Shown here one piece after another: positions 47,993 to 55,978 of a DNA stretch of 64,000 bases; the first letter of the stretch is position 1; each line of letters starts with the position of its first letter. Origin of the DNA: Streptomyces parvulus (GTDB lineage: Bacteria; Actinomycetota; Actinomycetes; Streptomycetales; Streptomycetaceae); NCBI RefSeq assembly GCF_014648855.1, contig NZ_BMRX01000008.1, positions 144,071-208,070 of the forward strand, written 5' to 3'. Both the position numbers and the translations under genes were made by a program. The notes under the pieces are model-generated. The model was not told the DNA's origin. It worked only from the letters and a program-made list of their open reading frames with translations, and ran no database searches.

Positions 47993-48240
47993 CCTGGTGA
48001 GGGGTGCTCGCTTTCACACGGTTGCGCCCCTCTTGGTCCCTGTACGATGAGTGCGGCACCTGATCGAACCAACTCTGTCTGAAGCAGAGCTGGCGCGACC
48101 GTATGGCGGCCGGCACGCCCCCTCATCCGTACGGGCCCCGGCATCTACCGCAGTCCGCGCAAGAGGACAGCTCTCGGCGCTCCCGCACGGCGACAGCCGC
48201 GAGGCGGACCGCGCTACCAGGCGGCAGAAAGGCACGGGCC
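47993..48240. other. intergenic region before the MFS gene
   Basis: A gap of about 250 bp. In-frame extensions of the MFS gene reach to 48103 but show no conserved features. A promoter-like pair, TTGCGC (48023-48028) with TACGAT (48044-48049), lies near the start of the gap. No separate gene is seen. Confidence 0.35.
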
Positions 48241-49557
48241 GTGGCATCCACGGTCACCCCGTCGAAGAAGTCGCCGGAGGCGGCGCCGCACACCGCGTCC
48301 TCCTCCGCCCGCCCCGGATACGGACAGCTGCTGCGCACCCGCGGCGCCTGGACGTTCCTGCTCCCCGGTTTCGCGGCGCGTCAGCCGTTCGCCATGCTGA
48401 CGATCTCCATCGTGCTGCTCGTGCAGCACACCACCGGCTCCTACGGCGTCGCGGGCGCCGCGGCGGCCGTCACCGGCGTCTCCATGGCCGTGTTCGCCCC
48501 CTACGGCGGACGGCTCGCCGACCGCTACGGGCAGCGCGCCGTGCTGCTGCCCGGCGTGATCGTCCACGCGGCGTCCGGCCTGGCGCTGACCGCCCTCGCC
48601 CTCGCGGACGCCCCGCTGTGGGCGCTGTTCGCGGCGGCCGTCCCCGCCGGCGCCTCGGTGCCGCAGGTCGGGCCCATGGTGCGGGCCCGCTGGGGCGTCC
48701 GGCTCAAGGGCTCCCCCCTGATGAGCACGGCCGCCGCCTTCGAGTCCGTCACCGACGAGCTGACCTTCGTCCTCGGCCCGCTGCTGGCGACCGCGCTGTG
48801 CACCGGCATCGACCCGGCCGCGGGCCTGGTCACCGAGGCCGCGCTCACCCTGGTGGGCGGTCTGCTGTTCGCCGCGCAGAAGCGCACGCAGCCCGAGGTC
48901 GGCGGGGCCGACGGGGCGCACGCGCGCGGGGAGCACGTTTCCGCGCTGCGCGTCCCCGGGGTCCGCGTCCTGATCGTCGCCTTCCTGGGCATCGGGTCCG
49001 TCTTCGGCGGCATGCAGGTGTCGCTGGCCGCGTTCACCGAGTCGATCGGCGAGCCCGGACTGAACGGCGTCCTCTACGGCGTCTTCGCCGCCGGCAACAT
49101 GCTCGCCGGCCTCGCCTGCGGCGCCATCGCCTGGAAGGCCGCCCCGCAGCGCCGCCTCCTGATCGGCTACGCCGCCCTCGCGCTGACTGCCTCCGGACTG
49201 TGGGCGGCGCAGTCGGTGCCGACGCTGGCCGGTCTCGGTCTGCTGGTCGGCATGTGCGTCGCGCCCGCCATCGTCACCGGGTACACCCTGGTCGAGGGGC
49301 TGGTCCCGGCCGGCGCCCGCACCGAGGCCTTCACCTGGCTGACCGGCGCCGTCGCGCTCGGCCAGGCCCTGGCGGTGACGGTCGCCGGACAGCTGGAGGA
49401 CCGGTTCTGGGACGGCGCCGGATTCCTGGTGCCGATGGGCGGCACGGTGCTCGCCCTCGCGGTGCTGGTGGCGCTGCGTTCCCGGCTGGCGGCGCGGCCC
49501 CGCGGGCGTACGGTCGCACGTGGCGTCGGTCACCGCGAGCCCGTCGCAGTGGACTGA
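48241..49557 (+). CDS. MFS transporter
   Basis: A 438-residue major facilitator with about 12 helices in two sets of six. The loop 2-3 motif A is GGRLADRYGQRAVLLPG (about 84-100). The central loop is charged (QKRTQPEVGGADGAHARGE). The family resembles sugar/drug MFS proteins of unknown substrate. The GTG at 48241 is chosen because AAAGG precedes it and the N-terminus before it is low in complexity. Confidence 0.88.
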   Translation: MASTVTPSKKSPEAAPHTASSSARPGYGQLLRTRGAWTFLLPGFAARQPFAMLTISIVLLVQHTTGSYGVAGAAAAVTGVSMAVFAPYGGRLADRYGQRAVLLPGVIVHAASGLALTALALADAPLWALFAAAVPAGASVPQVGPMVRARWGVRLKGSPLMSTAAAFESVTDELTFVLGPLLATALCTGIDPAAGLVTEAALTLVGGLLFAAQKRTQPEVGGADGAHARGEHVSALRVPGVRVLIVAFLGIGSVFGGMQVSLAAFTESIGEPGLNGVLYGVFAAGNMLAGLACGAIAWKAAPQRRLLIGYAALALTASGLWAAQSVPTLAGLGLLVGMCVAPAIVTGYTLVEGLVPAGARTEAFTWLTGAVALGQALAVTVAGQLEDRFWDGAGFLVPMGGTVLALAVLVALRSRLAARPRGRTVARGVGHREPVAVD

Positions 49558-49587
49558 TCCCGAGGAATACGTCACTATGGACCGTCG

Positions 49588-49614
49588 TTAGCACTCATCG
49601 AGTGAGAGTGCCAG
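49588..49614 (+). promoter_or_regulatory. CIRCE-like element (HrcA operator) before the FmdB-type gene
   Basis: TTAGCACTC-N9-GAGTGCCAG matches the CIRCE consensus TTAGCACTC-N9-GAGTGCTAA in 16 of 18 arm positions, with the exact 9-bp spacer. It lies 10 bp before the GTG start and just ahead of AGGAGGA, where HrcA-controlled Streptomyces genes (groES, groEL) carry theirs. Confidence 0.75.
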
Positions 49615-49624
49615 GAGGAAGACA

Positions 49625-49960
49625 GTGCCGACGTACCAGTACCAGTGCACCGAGTGCGGCGAGGGCCTCGAGGCGGTGCAGAAGTTCACCGACGACGCCC
49701 TGACCGAGTGCCCGAACTGCCAGGGCCGCCTGAAGAAGGTGTTCTCGGCGGTCGGCATCGTCTTCAAGGGTTCCGGCTTCTACCGCAACGACAGCCGCGG
49801 CAGCTCGTCGAGCAGCTCGCCGGCGTCGTCGAAGTCCGGTGCCTCGTCCTCCGCCTCGTCGTCCTCGGACTCGGGTTCGTCGTCCTCCGGGTCGTCGTCC
49901 TCCGGCTCGGGTTCGTCCTCGGGCTCCGGCAGCTCCTCCTCCAGCACCACCGCCGCCTAG
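49625..49960 (+). CDS. FmdB-family zinc-ribbon regulatory-type protein
   Basis: A 111-residue protein. The N-terminal 45 residues are an FmdB/CxxC_CXXC_SSSS zinc ribbon (TYQYQCTECGEGLEAVQKF, then TECPNCQGRLKKVFS), with two CxxC pairs. The C-terminal 55 residues are almost pure Ser with Gly/Ala/Asp, a hallmark of this family. The GTG is preceded by AGGAGGA. A CIRCE-like element immediately upstream predicts HrcA heat-shock control. The molecular role is unknown. A hairpin ends the transcript. Confidence 0.9.
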   Translation: MPTYQYQCTECGEGLEAVQKFTDDALTECPNCQGRLKKVFSAVGIVFKGSGFYRNDSRGSSSSSSPASSKSGASSSASSSSDSGSSSSGSSSSGSGSSSGSGSSSSSTTAA

Positions 49961-49992
49961 GACTCCCGCGAGCCCTCCGCAAGGTTCTTACG

Positions 49993-50020
49993 AGACCCTG
50001 TCGTCGTCCGACGACGGGGT
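49993..50020 (+). terminator. terminator after the FmdB-type gene
   Basis: GACCCTGTCGTCG (49993-50005) pairs with CGACGACGGGGTC (50008-50020) with one G-U pair and a tight turn. It lies 33 bp after the stop codon. Confidence 0.7.
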
Positions 50021-50054
50021 CCTCGGCGTTTCACCGGCCGGTTAGGGTGCGGGC

Positions 50055-50897
50055 ATGGCGAACAAGGTGAATGCCGAGATCGGCGTGATCGGCGGCTCCG
50101 GTTTCTACTCGTTCCTCGACGACGTGACCGAGGTCGAGGTGGACACCCCGTACGGGCCGCCCAGCGACTCGCTCTTCGTCGGCGAGGTGGCCGGCCGGCG
50201 GGTCGCCTTCCTCCCCCGGCACGGTCGCGGCCACCATCTGCCGCCGCACCGGATCAACTACCGGGCCAACCTGTGGGCGCTGCGCTCGGCCGGCGTGCGC
50301 CAGGTCCTCGGCCCGTGCGCGGTCGGCGGCCTGCGCCCCGAGTACGGTCCGGGCACGCTGCTGGTGCCGGACCAGTTCGTCGACCGGACCAACTCGCGCC
50401 CGTCGACGTACTTCGACGGACTGCCGCTCGCCGACGGCACGGTGCCCAACGTGGTGCACGTGTCGCTGGCCGACCCGTACTGCCCCACCGGGCGGACCGC
50501 CGCGCTGAAGGCGGCGCGGGGGCGGGACTGGGAGCCCGTGGACGGCGGCACCCTGGTCGTGGTCGAGGGGCCGCGCTTCGGCACCCGGGCGGAGTCCCTG
50601 TGGCACCGGGCGCAGGGCTGGTCGGTGGTGGGCATGACGGGCCACCCGGAGGCGGCCCTCGCCCGTGAACTGGAGCTCTGCTACACCTCGCTGACCCTGG
50701 TCACCGACCTCGACGCCGGCGCCGAGAGCGGCGAGGGCGTCTCGCACGAGGAGGTGCTGCGGGTGTTCGCGGCCAACGTGGACCGCCTGCGGGGCGTGCT
50801 GTTCGACGCGGTGGCCGCGCTGCCGGCGACGGAGGGGCGGGACTGCCCGTGCGGGGCGGCGCTGGGCGGGATGGATCCGGGGATCGCGCTGCCGTAG
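50055..50897 (+). CDS. S-methyl-5'-thioadenosine (or inosine) phosphorylase
   Basis: A 280-residue MTAP/PNP-family phosphorylase. N-terminal IGVIGGSGFYSF carries the phosphate-binding GGSG. FLPRHGRGHHLPPHRINYRANLWAL (about 52-76) and VGMTGHPEAALARELELCY (about 192-211) are the other active-site blocks. It cleaves MTA from polyamine synthesis, or inosine, with phosphate. MTAP and MTIP cannot be separated by eye. ATG start with AGGGTG upstream. Confidence 0.9.
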   Translation: MANKVNAEIGVIGGSGFYSFLDDVTEVEVDTPYGPPSDSLFVGEVAGRRVAFLPRHGRGHHLPPHRINYRANLWALRSAGVRQVLGPCAVGGLRPEYGPGTLLVPDQFVDRTNSRPSTYFDGLPLADGTVPNVVHVSLADPYCPTGRTAALKAARGRDWEPVDGGTLVVVEGPRFGTRAESLWHRAQGWSVVGMTGHPEAALARELELCYTSLTLVTDLDAGAESGEGVSHEEVLRVFAANVDRLRGVLFDAVAALPATEGRDCPCGAALGGMDPGIALP

Positions 50898-51162
50898 GGG
50901 CTGCGACCGGGGGCGAAGGCGGTCCCGCCGGACGGGCCGCGTGTGCGGGGGGCAGCGGGGCGTTTCCCGACGGGCGGACGAGTTTCAGCGGACGAGTGCT
51001 CGGCGGAGGAGTGTTCAGCGGGCCTGCGCTGGGGGCGGAACGCCCGGTTCGGGTGGCGGAGTTGTCCACAAGCGGCCGGTCGTCCACGGGCCTCGGCGCG
51101 GCCCGGCGGAAGGCCTCATCGTGGGAGCGCAAGCCGGTCCCTCGTCGCAGGTGGTGGTCACC
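50898..51162. other. intergenic region containing a single DnaA-box-like sequence
   Basis: No gene is seen. TTGTCCACA at 51062-51070 equals the preferred Streptomyces DnaA box, and a weaker TCGTCCACG lies at 51079-51087. The rest is GC-rich with short CGGACGAGT-like repeats. There is no box cluster, so it is not an origin. Confidence 0.4.
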
Positions 51163-51717
51163 GTGTCCCGTTCCGTCCTTCCCTCCCCCGGCCCGTTCCC
51201 GCTCGGCGCCGACGCCCCGCCCACCGGCGAGGTGCCGCACTTCGCACCGGTGCGGGTCCGCGGCGGACGGCTCCGGCCGCACCGTCTCGTGCGCCACCGG
51301 CGCCGCGCGGTGGCCGCCGGGCTGGCCGTCACCGCGGCCGCGCTGGTGGCCGCCGGACCACGACAGGGGGACGGCCGGGCGGACACCGGCCCTGCGGATT
51401 TCGGCCGCGCTCGCGGACATCCGGCGGCCGAGCCCGTCCGCGAGCGGGCCGGCCCGCGGCTCGTGGCGGCGCCGGTGCGGATCGCCGACGCGGAGTCGGT
51501 ACGGCTGCTGGGCCCCGGTGACCGCGTCGACGTGGTCGCGACCGGGGGCTCCGGGCGGGCCTCCGTGGTCGCGCGCGGGGTGCGGGTGACGGAGGTGCCG
51601 GACCCCGGGGAGGGGGCGGCGGACGGGGCGCTGGTCGTGGTCTCGGTGCCGCGCGGCACCGCCCACCGGCTGGTCGGCGCGGGTACCACGGGGCGGTTGG
51701 CGGTGACCCTGTGGTGA
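51163..51717 (+). CDS. SAF/CpaB-like small secreted or anchored protein
   Basis: A 184-residue protein. The N-terminal half is basic, with a short hydrophobic helix (about 45-62, RRAVAAGLAVTAAALVAAG). The C-terminal half (APVRIADAESVRLLGPGDRVDVVATG...) resembles the RcpC/CpaB domain of Flp/Tad pilus assembly proteins or SAF domains. No other pilus gene is nearby. The GTG at 51163 follows GGTGG. Starts at 51121 or 51151 are possible. It lies 111 bp upstream of mscL. The function is unknown. Confidence 0.65.
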   Translation: MSRSVLPSPGPFPLGADAPPTGEVPHFAPVRVRGGRLRPHRLVRHRRRAVAAGLAVTAAALVAAGPRQGDGRADTGPADFGRARGHPAAEPVRERAGPRLVAAPVRIADAESVRLLGPGDRVDVVATGGSGRASVVARGVRVTEVPDPGEGAADGALVVVSVPRGTAHRLVGAGTTGRLAVTLW

Positions 51718-51828
51718 GGCCGTCAAGTCGCTCGTTCGTGGGACCTGATTGGACAGGACGGCCCAACGCTGACGTAGGTTGCGGAGCGCTCCATTCCTAC
51801 ATCTGTTCAAGCGAGGAGAACGTCCACC

Positions 51829-52299
51829 GTGAGCGAGAAGAGCGAGCCGAGCGTCTGGCAGGGCTTCAAGGCCTTCCTGATGCGCGGGAACGTCATCGAC
51901 CTGGCGGTGGCGGTCGTCATCGGCGCCGCCTTCACCAACATCGTGAACTCGGTGGTGAAGGGGGTCATCAATCCGCTGATCGGGGCGTTCGGCACGCAGA
52001 GCCTGGACAGCTACAGCTCCTGCCTGAAAGGCCCGTGCACCGGGACCGGCGACACCGCGACGGGCGTGCGCATCCTGTGGGGCTCGGTGCTGGGCGCCAC
52101 CCTCACGTTCCTGATCACCGCTGCCGTCGTCTACTTCCTCATGGTCCTGCCCATGGCGAAGTACCTGGCCCGGATGGAGGCCCGCCGGAAGGCGAAGGAG
52201 AGCGCCGTGGAGATCATCGAGGTCACCGAGCTGGAGGTGCTCAAGGAGATCCGGGACGAGCTGGTCGCCCAGCGCGGTGCCGGGCCCGACAGGCCCTAG
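51829..52299 (+). CDS. mscL: large-conductance mechanosensitive channel
   Basis: A 156-residue MscL that opens under membrane tension and releases solutes on osmotic downshock. Family features are the N-terminal amphipathic helix and TM1 ([20 protein letters not shown], about residues 13-32), a periplasmic loop with a Cys pair (SSCLKGPC) that is longer than in E. coli, TM2 (about 87-110) and a charged C-terminal helix ([13 protein letters not shown]). GTG start with GAGGAG upstream. Confidence 0.95.
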   Translation: MSEKSEPSVWQGFKAFLMRGNVIDLAVAVVIGAAFTNIVNSVVKGVINPLIGAFGTQSLDSYSSCLKGPCTGTGDTATGVRILWGSVLGATLTFLITAAVVYFLMVLPMAKYLARMEARRKAKESAVEIIEVTELEVLKEIRDELVAQRGAGPDRP

Positions 52300-52351
52300 C
52301 CGAGGCTGCCGGGGGCCTCGGGGATCACGCGTGGCGCGGGGGCCTCGGGGA

Positions 52352-52528
52352 TCACAGGTGGTGCGGGGGCTTCTCGTCGAGGAAGCGCTTCAGGTCGGCC
52401 GCGCCGTCGCCCTGGGGGCGCTCGCCCCAGCCGTGGTCCGTGTCGTCCGAGGTCTGCTGGTCCAGCGGGTCGTCGAAGACCAGCGCCGGCCTGGGCGCGC
52501 GCGGCTCGGGTTCGGGGGCGGTACTCAT
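52352..52528 (-). CDS. small acidic hypothetical protein
   Basis: A 58-residue hydrophilic protein, MSTAPEPEPRAPRPALVFDD, then QQTSDDTDHGWGERPQGDG and DLKRFLDEKPPHHL. It has no Cys and no hydrophobic segment. The clear third-position GC pattern and family-like ending suggest a conserved Streptomyces gene of unknown role. The ribosome site is weak. It converges on mscL and is divergent from ltrA. A 27-bp-spaced direct repeat (52311-52328, 52338-52355) straddles its stop codon. Confidence 0.7.
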   Translation of the reverse strand: MSTAPEPEPRAPRPALVFDDPLDQQTSDDTDHGWGERPQGDGAADLKRFLDEKPPHHL

Positions 52529-52590
52529 GGGTCCAGGGTACGGCCCCTCTCCGCAAGCAGACCGGCGTCCTCTCTGCTGTGCTGGGAGCC

Positions 52591-53823
52591 ATGACGTCAA
52601 GCCCCCATCCCGCGGGCGAGGCCTCGGGCCCGCCCGGCGCCCGTCCGCCGGTCCGCCCCCTGAAGGCCAGAGGCCGGCACGAGCGGCACCGCGCCGCCAC
52701 ACCGCTGGAGCTCCTCTTCGACCTGTGCTTCGTCGTCGCCATCGCCCAGGCGGGCGTGCAGCTGGTGCACTCGGTCGCCGAGGACCATGCGGGCCAGGGC
52801 GTGCTCGACTACGCGATGATCTTCTTCGCCATCTGGTGGGCGTGGATGAACTTCACGTGGTTCGCCTCGGCCTACGACAACGACGACGTGCTCTACCGGA
52901 TCGTCACCCTGGTGCAGATGGCCGGCGTGCTGGTGCTGGCGGCGGGCATCTCCCGGGCGTTCGAGGACCACGACTACGCGGCCGTCGTGATCGGCTACGT
53001 GATCATGCGGGTGGCCATGTCGGTGCAGTGGCTCAGGGCGGCGCGGACGTCCGGCGCGGCGGAGCGGGCCATGGCGCTGAGATACGCCGGGGGCGTGCTG
53101 GTCTGCCAGATCGGCTGGCTGGGGCTGCTGGTCCTGCCGGAGGGCGGCCGGGGATGGCTGTATCTGGCGATGGTGGTGCTGGAGCTGTGCGTGCCGCTGT
53201 TCGCCGAACGCCGGCACATGTCGTCCTGGCATCCGCACCATATCTCCGAGCGGTACGGGCTGCTCACGATCATCGTCCTCGGCGAGACCATCGCGGCGGC
53301 CACGGTGGCGGTGAAGTCCGGCATCGAGGAGAACGACGCGCTGGGCGAGGTGCTGCCGATCGCGGCGGGCGGGCTGCTCATCGTCTTCGCCGCGTGGTGG
53401 ATCTACTTCGTGGTGCCCGTCCACAGCCATCTGCGGACCAGCAGGCAGTCGTTCGTCTGGGGGTACGGCCACTACCTGGTGTTCGCCTCGGCGGCGGCGA
53501 TCGGCGCGGGGCTGGAGGTCGCGGTGGAGCAGGCCGTGGGCGCGGCGCACATCTCGACGCTCGCGGCGTCCGCGGCGGTGACCCTGCCGACGGCGCTGTT
53601 CCTGCTCACGGTGTGGGCGCTGCACGCACGGCACTTCAAGGTGGGCATCGCCGAGCAGCTGGTGCTGCCGACGGCGGCGCTGCTGGTGATCTGCTGCACC
53701 TTCCTCGGCGACATGGCGGTGCTGGTCGCCGGAGTCGTTCTGGCGCTGTCCGTGGCGGCCGGGGTGGCGCTGACCGCCCGCCGCACCGGGCACCCGCGGG
53801 GCGCGGCACCCACCGCGGCCTGA
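52591..53823 (+). CDS. low-temperature-requirement A family membrane protein
   Basis: A 410-residue LtrA-family protein with about ten to eleven helices. The family signature ATPLELLFDLCFVVAIAQAG opens the membrane domain (about 35-54), and RYGLLTIIVLGETIAAAT (about 226-243) is the conserved central block. The family was named from a Listeria mutant unable to grow in the cold. Its biochemical function is unknown. The ATG at 52591 follows GGGAG. Confidence 0.9.
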   Translation: MTSSPHPAGEASGPPGARPPVRPLKARGRHERHRAATPLELLFDLCFVVAIAQAGVQLVHSVAEDHAGQGVLDYAMIFFAIWWAWMNFTWFASAYDNDDVLYRIVTLVQMAGVLVLAAGISRAFEDHDYAAVVIGYVIMRVAMSVQWLRAARTSGAAERAMALRYAGGVLVCQIGWLGLLVLPEGGRGWLYLAMVVLELCVPLFAERRHMSSWHPHHISERYGLLTIIVLGETIAAATVAVKSGIEENDALGEVLPIAAGGLLIVFAAWWIYFVVPVHSHLRTSRQSFVWGYGHYLVFASAAAIGAGLEVAVEQAVGAAHISTLAASAAVTLPTALFLLTVWALHARHFKVGIAEQLVLPTAALLVICCTFLGDMAVLVAGVVLALSVAAGVALTARRTGHPRGAAPTAA

Positions 53824-53885
53824 CCGGCCGGTCCGGGCCGTGCTGGGCTGGGCCGGACTGGGGAGGCGTGGACGAGACTGGCGGC

Positions 53886-54920
53886 ATGACAGTTGACGCA
53901 TTGACGGACGTCGCCGGGCTGCTGGTGGGGCACGCGACGCGGCGCGGCGGCGGATGGCTCACGGGGACGACGGTGGTGCTCGCGCCGGAGGACGGGGCGG
54001 TGGCGGCCGTGGACGTGCGCGGCGGGGGCCCCGGCACCAAGGAGACCGACGCGCTCGACCCGAGGAACCTGGTGCAGCGGGTGCAGGCGGTGGTGCTGAC
54101 CGGCGGCAGCGCGTACGGGCTCGACGCGGCGTCGGGGGTGATGGCCTGGCTGGAGGAGCGGGGGCGCGGGGTGCGGGTGGGGCCGGACCCCTCCCACGTG
54201 GTGCCGGTGGTGCCCGCGGCCTGCGTCTTCGACCTGGGGCGCGGCGGTGACTTCCGGGCCAGGCCGGACGCCGGCACCGGGCGGGCGGCCGTGGAGGCGG
54301 CGTGGGCGGGCGCGGACTCCCCCGGTGCCGGGGTGGCGCAGGGATGTGTCGGGGCGGGTACGGGGGCGGTGGTCGGCACGCTGAAGGGCGGGATCGGCAC
54401 CGCGAGCACCCTGCTGGGCTCGGGCGTCACGGTGGCGGCGCTGGTGGTGGCCAACGCGGCGGGCTCGGTGACGGACCCGGAGACGGGGGCGCTGTACGGG
54501 GAGTTGTCCGGCGGCGGGCGGGTGGCGTATCCGGCGGCGGAGGTCCACGAGGCGGCGCGGCTGCGGCTGGCGGAGGTCGCGGCGAGGAACGCGCCGCCGC
54601 CGTTGAACACGACGCTCGCCGTGGTCGCCACCGACGCGGCCCTGTCGAAGGCGCAGGCGCAGAAGCTGGCCGGCACCTCGCACGACGGCATCGCGCGCGC
54701 CGTCCGGCCCGTGCACCTGCTCAGCGACGGGGACACGGTGTTCGCCCTGGCGACGGGCGCGCGTCCGCTCGCCGAGGGGGATCCGCTGGCGCTGAACGAG
54801 GTGCTGGCGGCGGGCGCGGACGTGGTGACGCGGGCCATCGTCCGCGCGGTGCGGGCGGCCGAGTCCACGGAGGGGCCGGGCGGGGCGTGGCCGTCGTACG
54901 AGGAGCTGTACGGCGGTTGA
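53886..54920 (+). CDS. P1 family (S58/DmpA-like) peptidase
   Basis: A 344-residue autoprocessing aminopeptidase-fold protein. Features are LTDVAGLLVGHATRR at the N-terminus, DVRGGGPGTKETDAL, LTGGSAYGLDAASGVM (about 77-92) and AGTGAVVGTLKGGIGTAS. The likely self-cleavage site is in PPLNTTLAVVATDA (about 239-252), where the Asn-Thr bond would free a Thr nucleophile. DmpA itself uses Ser. Members hydrolyse N-terminal or beta-peptides. The substrate is unknown. Confidence 0.88.
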   Translation: MTVDALTDVAGLLVGHATRRGGGWLTGTTVVLAPEDGAVAAVDVRGGGPGTKETDALDPRNLVQRVQAVVLTGGSAYGLDAASGVMAWLEERGRGVRVGPDPSHVVPVVPAACVFDLGRGGDFRARPDAGTGRAAVEAAWAGADSPGAGVAQGCVGAGTGAVVGTLKGGIGTASTLLGSGVTVAALVVANAAGSVTDPETGALYGELSGGGRVAYPAAEVHEAARLRLAEVAARNAPPPLNTTLAVVATDAALSKAQAQKLAGTSHDGIARAVRPVHLLSDGDTVFALATGARPLAEGDPLALNEVLAAGADVVTRAIVRAVRAAESTEGPGGAWPSYEELYGG

Positions 54921-55064
54921 CGGCAAACGGCCGGACAGACAGGAGAAGTTGTGGTGGATGTCGTTCGACCGGCTCTTGAGCAGCGGATTTTGACGGAACG
55001 TGGGGAGCGGCGGGAACTTTTCGCGCCGCCCGGGGGTTTTTCGTGCGTACGTTTTCTCGGTTCC

Positions 55065-55079
55065 CGGACATGATGTCCG
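55065..55079. promoter_or_regulatory. 15-bp inverted repeat upstream of the DUF6227 gene
   Basis: CGGACAT-G-ATGTCCG has perfect 7-bp arms and lies 58-72 bp before the TTG start, after an AT-richer stretch (55037-55062). It is a candidate operator. The regulator is unknown. Confidence 0.45.
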
Positions 55080-55136
55080 ACCGAGGGGCTACGGTATGCA
55101 CCCACAAGGTGACATGCAGCAACGCCGGGAGAAACC

Positions 55137-55886
55137 TTGAGCGTTCCGTACGAGACGGCACCGTACGAACCACCCGAGTCGCCCGAGTCTCCGGAGGAGC
55201 ACCTCATGCGGCTGCTGGGTCGCGCCCTGAACTCGTTCGAACTGCCCGACGACACCATACGCCGGCTGGACTGCGCGCTGGCGCACGACGGTTCGCTGCA
55301 CTCCGCGCACCACAGTGCGGGCCTGCACCGCGAGACGTACCGGCACACCTGGCTGCTCGCCGACGGTTCGGCGCTCACGCTCTGGGAGCTGGTGCACAAC
55401 ACCGTCCCGGGCGGCGAGCCGCAGCACGAGGTGTACCTGGACGAGGAGGAGTTGCGGACCTCGACCTCCCGGCTGGCCCTGCCACCGGAGACGCCGGACT
55501 TCGCGCTGCCGGTGCAGGTGCACCTCTCCCCCGCCCCGGCCCCGCGCCACACCTACGTCTCCGACGCCTCGGCGGACCACGCCCGCCGGCTGCTGCGCCG
55601 CGCGGAGAACGCGGACCGGCCGGGAGCCGAGCTGGCCGCGCTGCTGGCGACGGCGACCGCGCACCAGATCATCCAGGCCTTCGGCGGCCCCGGCCGCACC
55701 GGGCGCGCGCGGGTCGGTTTCTCGCTCTACGAACACGCGTTCCTGCTCCGGGACGGGGCGGAGGTCTCCGTCTGGGAGGTCGAGCACACGGCCACGCCCG
55801 ACGGGCGGCACATGTGCGAGGTGTACGACGCTGAGGACGCGGCCCGCCGCGCGATGGAACGGCGGGCCGCACAGGTCTCCTCCTGA
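55137..55886 (+). CDS. DUF6227 family protein
   Basis: A 249-residue soluble protein recognised as DUF6227. It has two related halves, each with a W-x-L/W-E-x-x-H-pattern (LTLWELVHNTVPGG near 90 and VSVWEVEHTATPDG near 215), which suggests an internal duplication. The start is TTG, with GGGAG 7 bp upstream. It has no signal peptide or membrane segment. The function is unknown, and the family is largely limited to Streptomyces. It converges on the fructose operon. Confidence 0.85.
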   Translation: MSVPYETAPYEPPESPESPEEHLMRLLGRALNSFELPDDTIRRLDCALAHDGSLHSAHHSAGLHRETYRHTWLLADGSALTLWELVHNTVPGGEPQHEVYLDEEELRTSTSRLALPPETPDFALPVQVHLSPAPAPRHTYVSDASADHARRLLRRAENADRPGAELAALLATATAHQIIQAFGGPGRTGRARVGFSLYEHAFLLRDGAEVSVWEVEHTATPDGRHMCEVYDAEDAARRAMERRAAQVSS

Positions 55887-55978
55887 GCGCGGGCCACGGG
55901 CCACGGGCCCGGTAAGGCCGGATCACGCGCGGCCGGCGGCGGGAGCGTCCCGCCGTGTGCTCTCCTGCCGTACGGGTC

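Noticed and set aside
50898-51162. Replication origin
   Set aside because: There is only one good DnaA box, with no dnaA or dnaN nearby and no box cluster.
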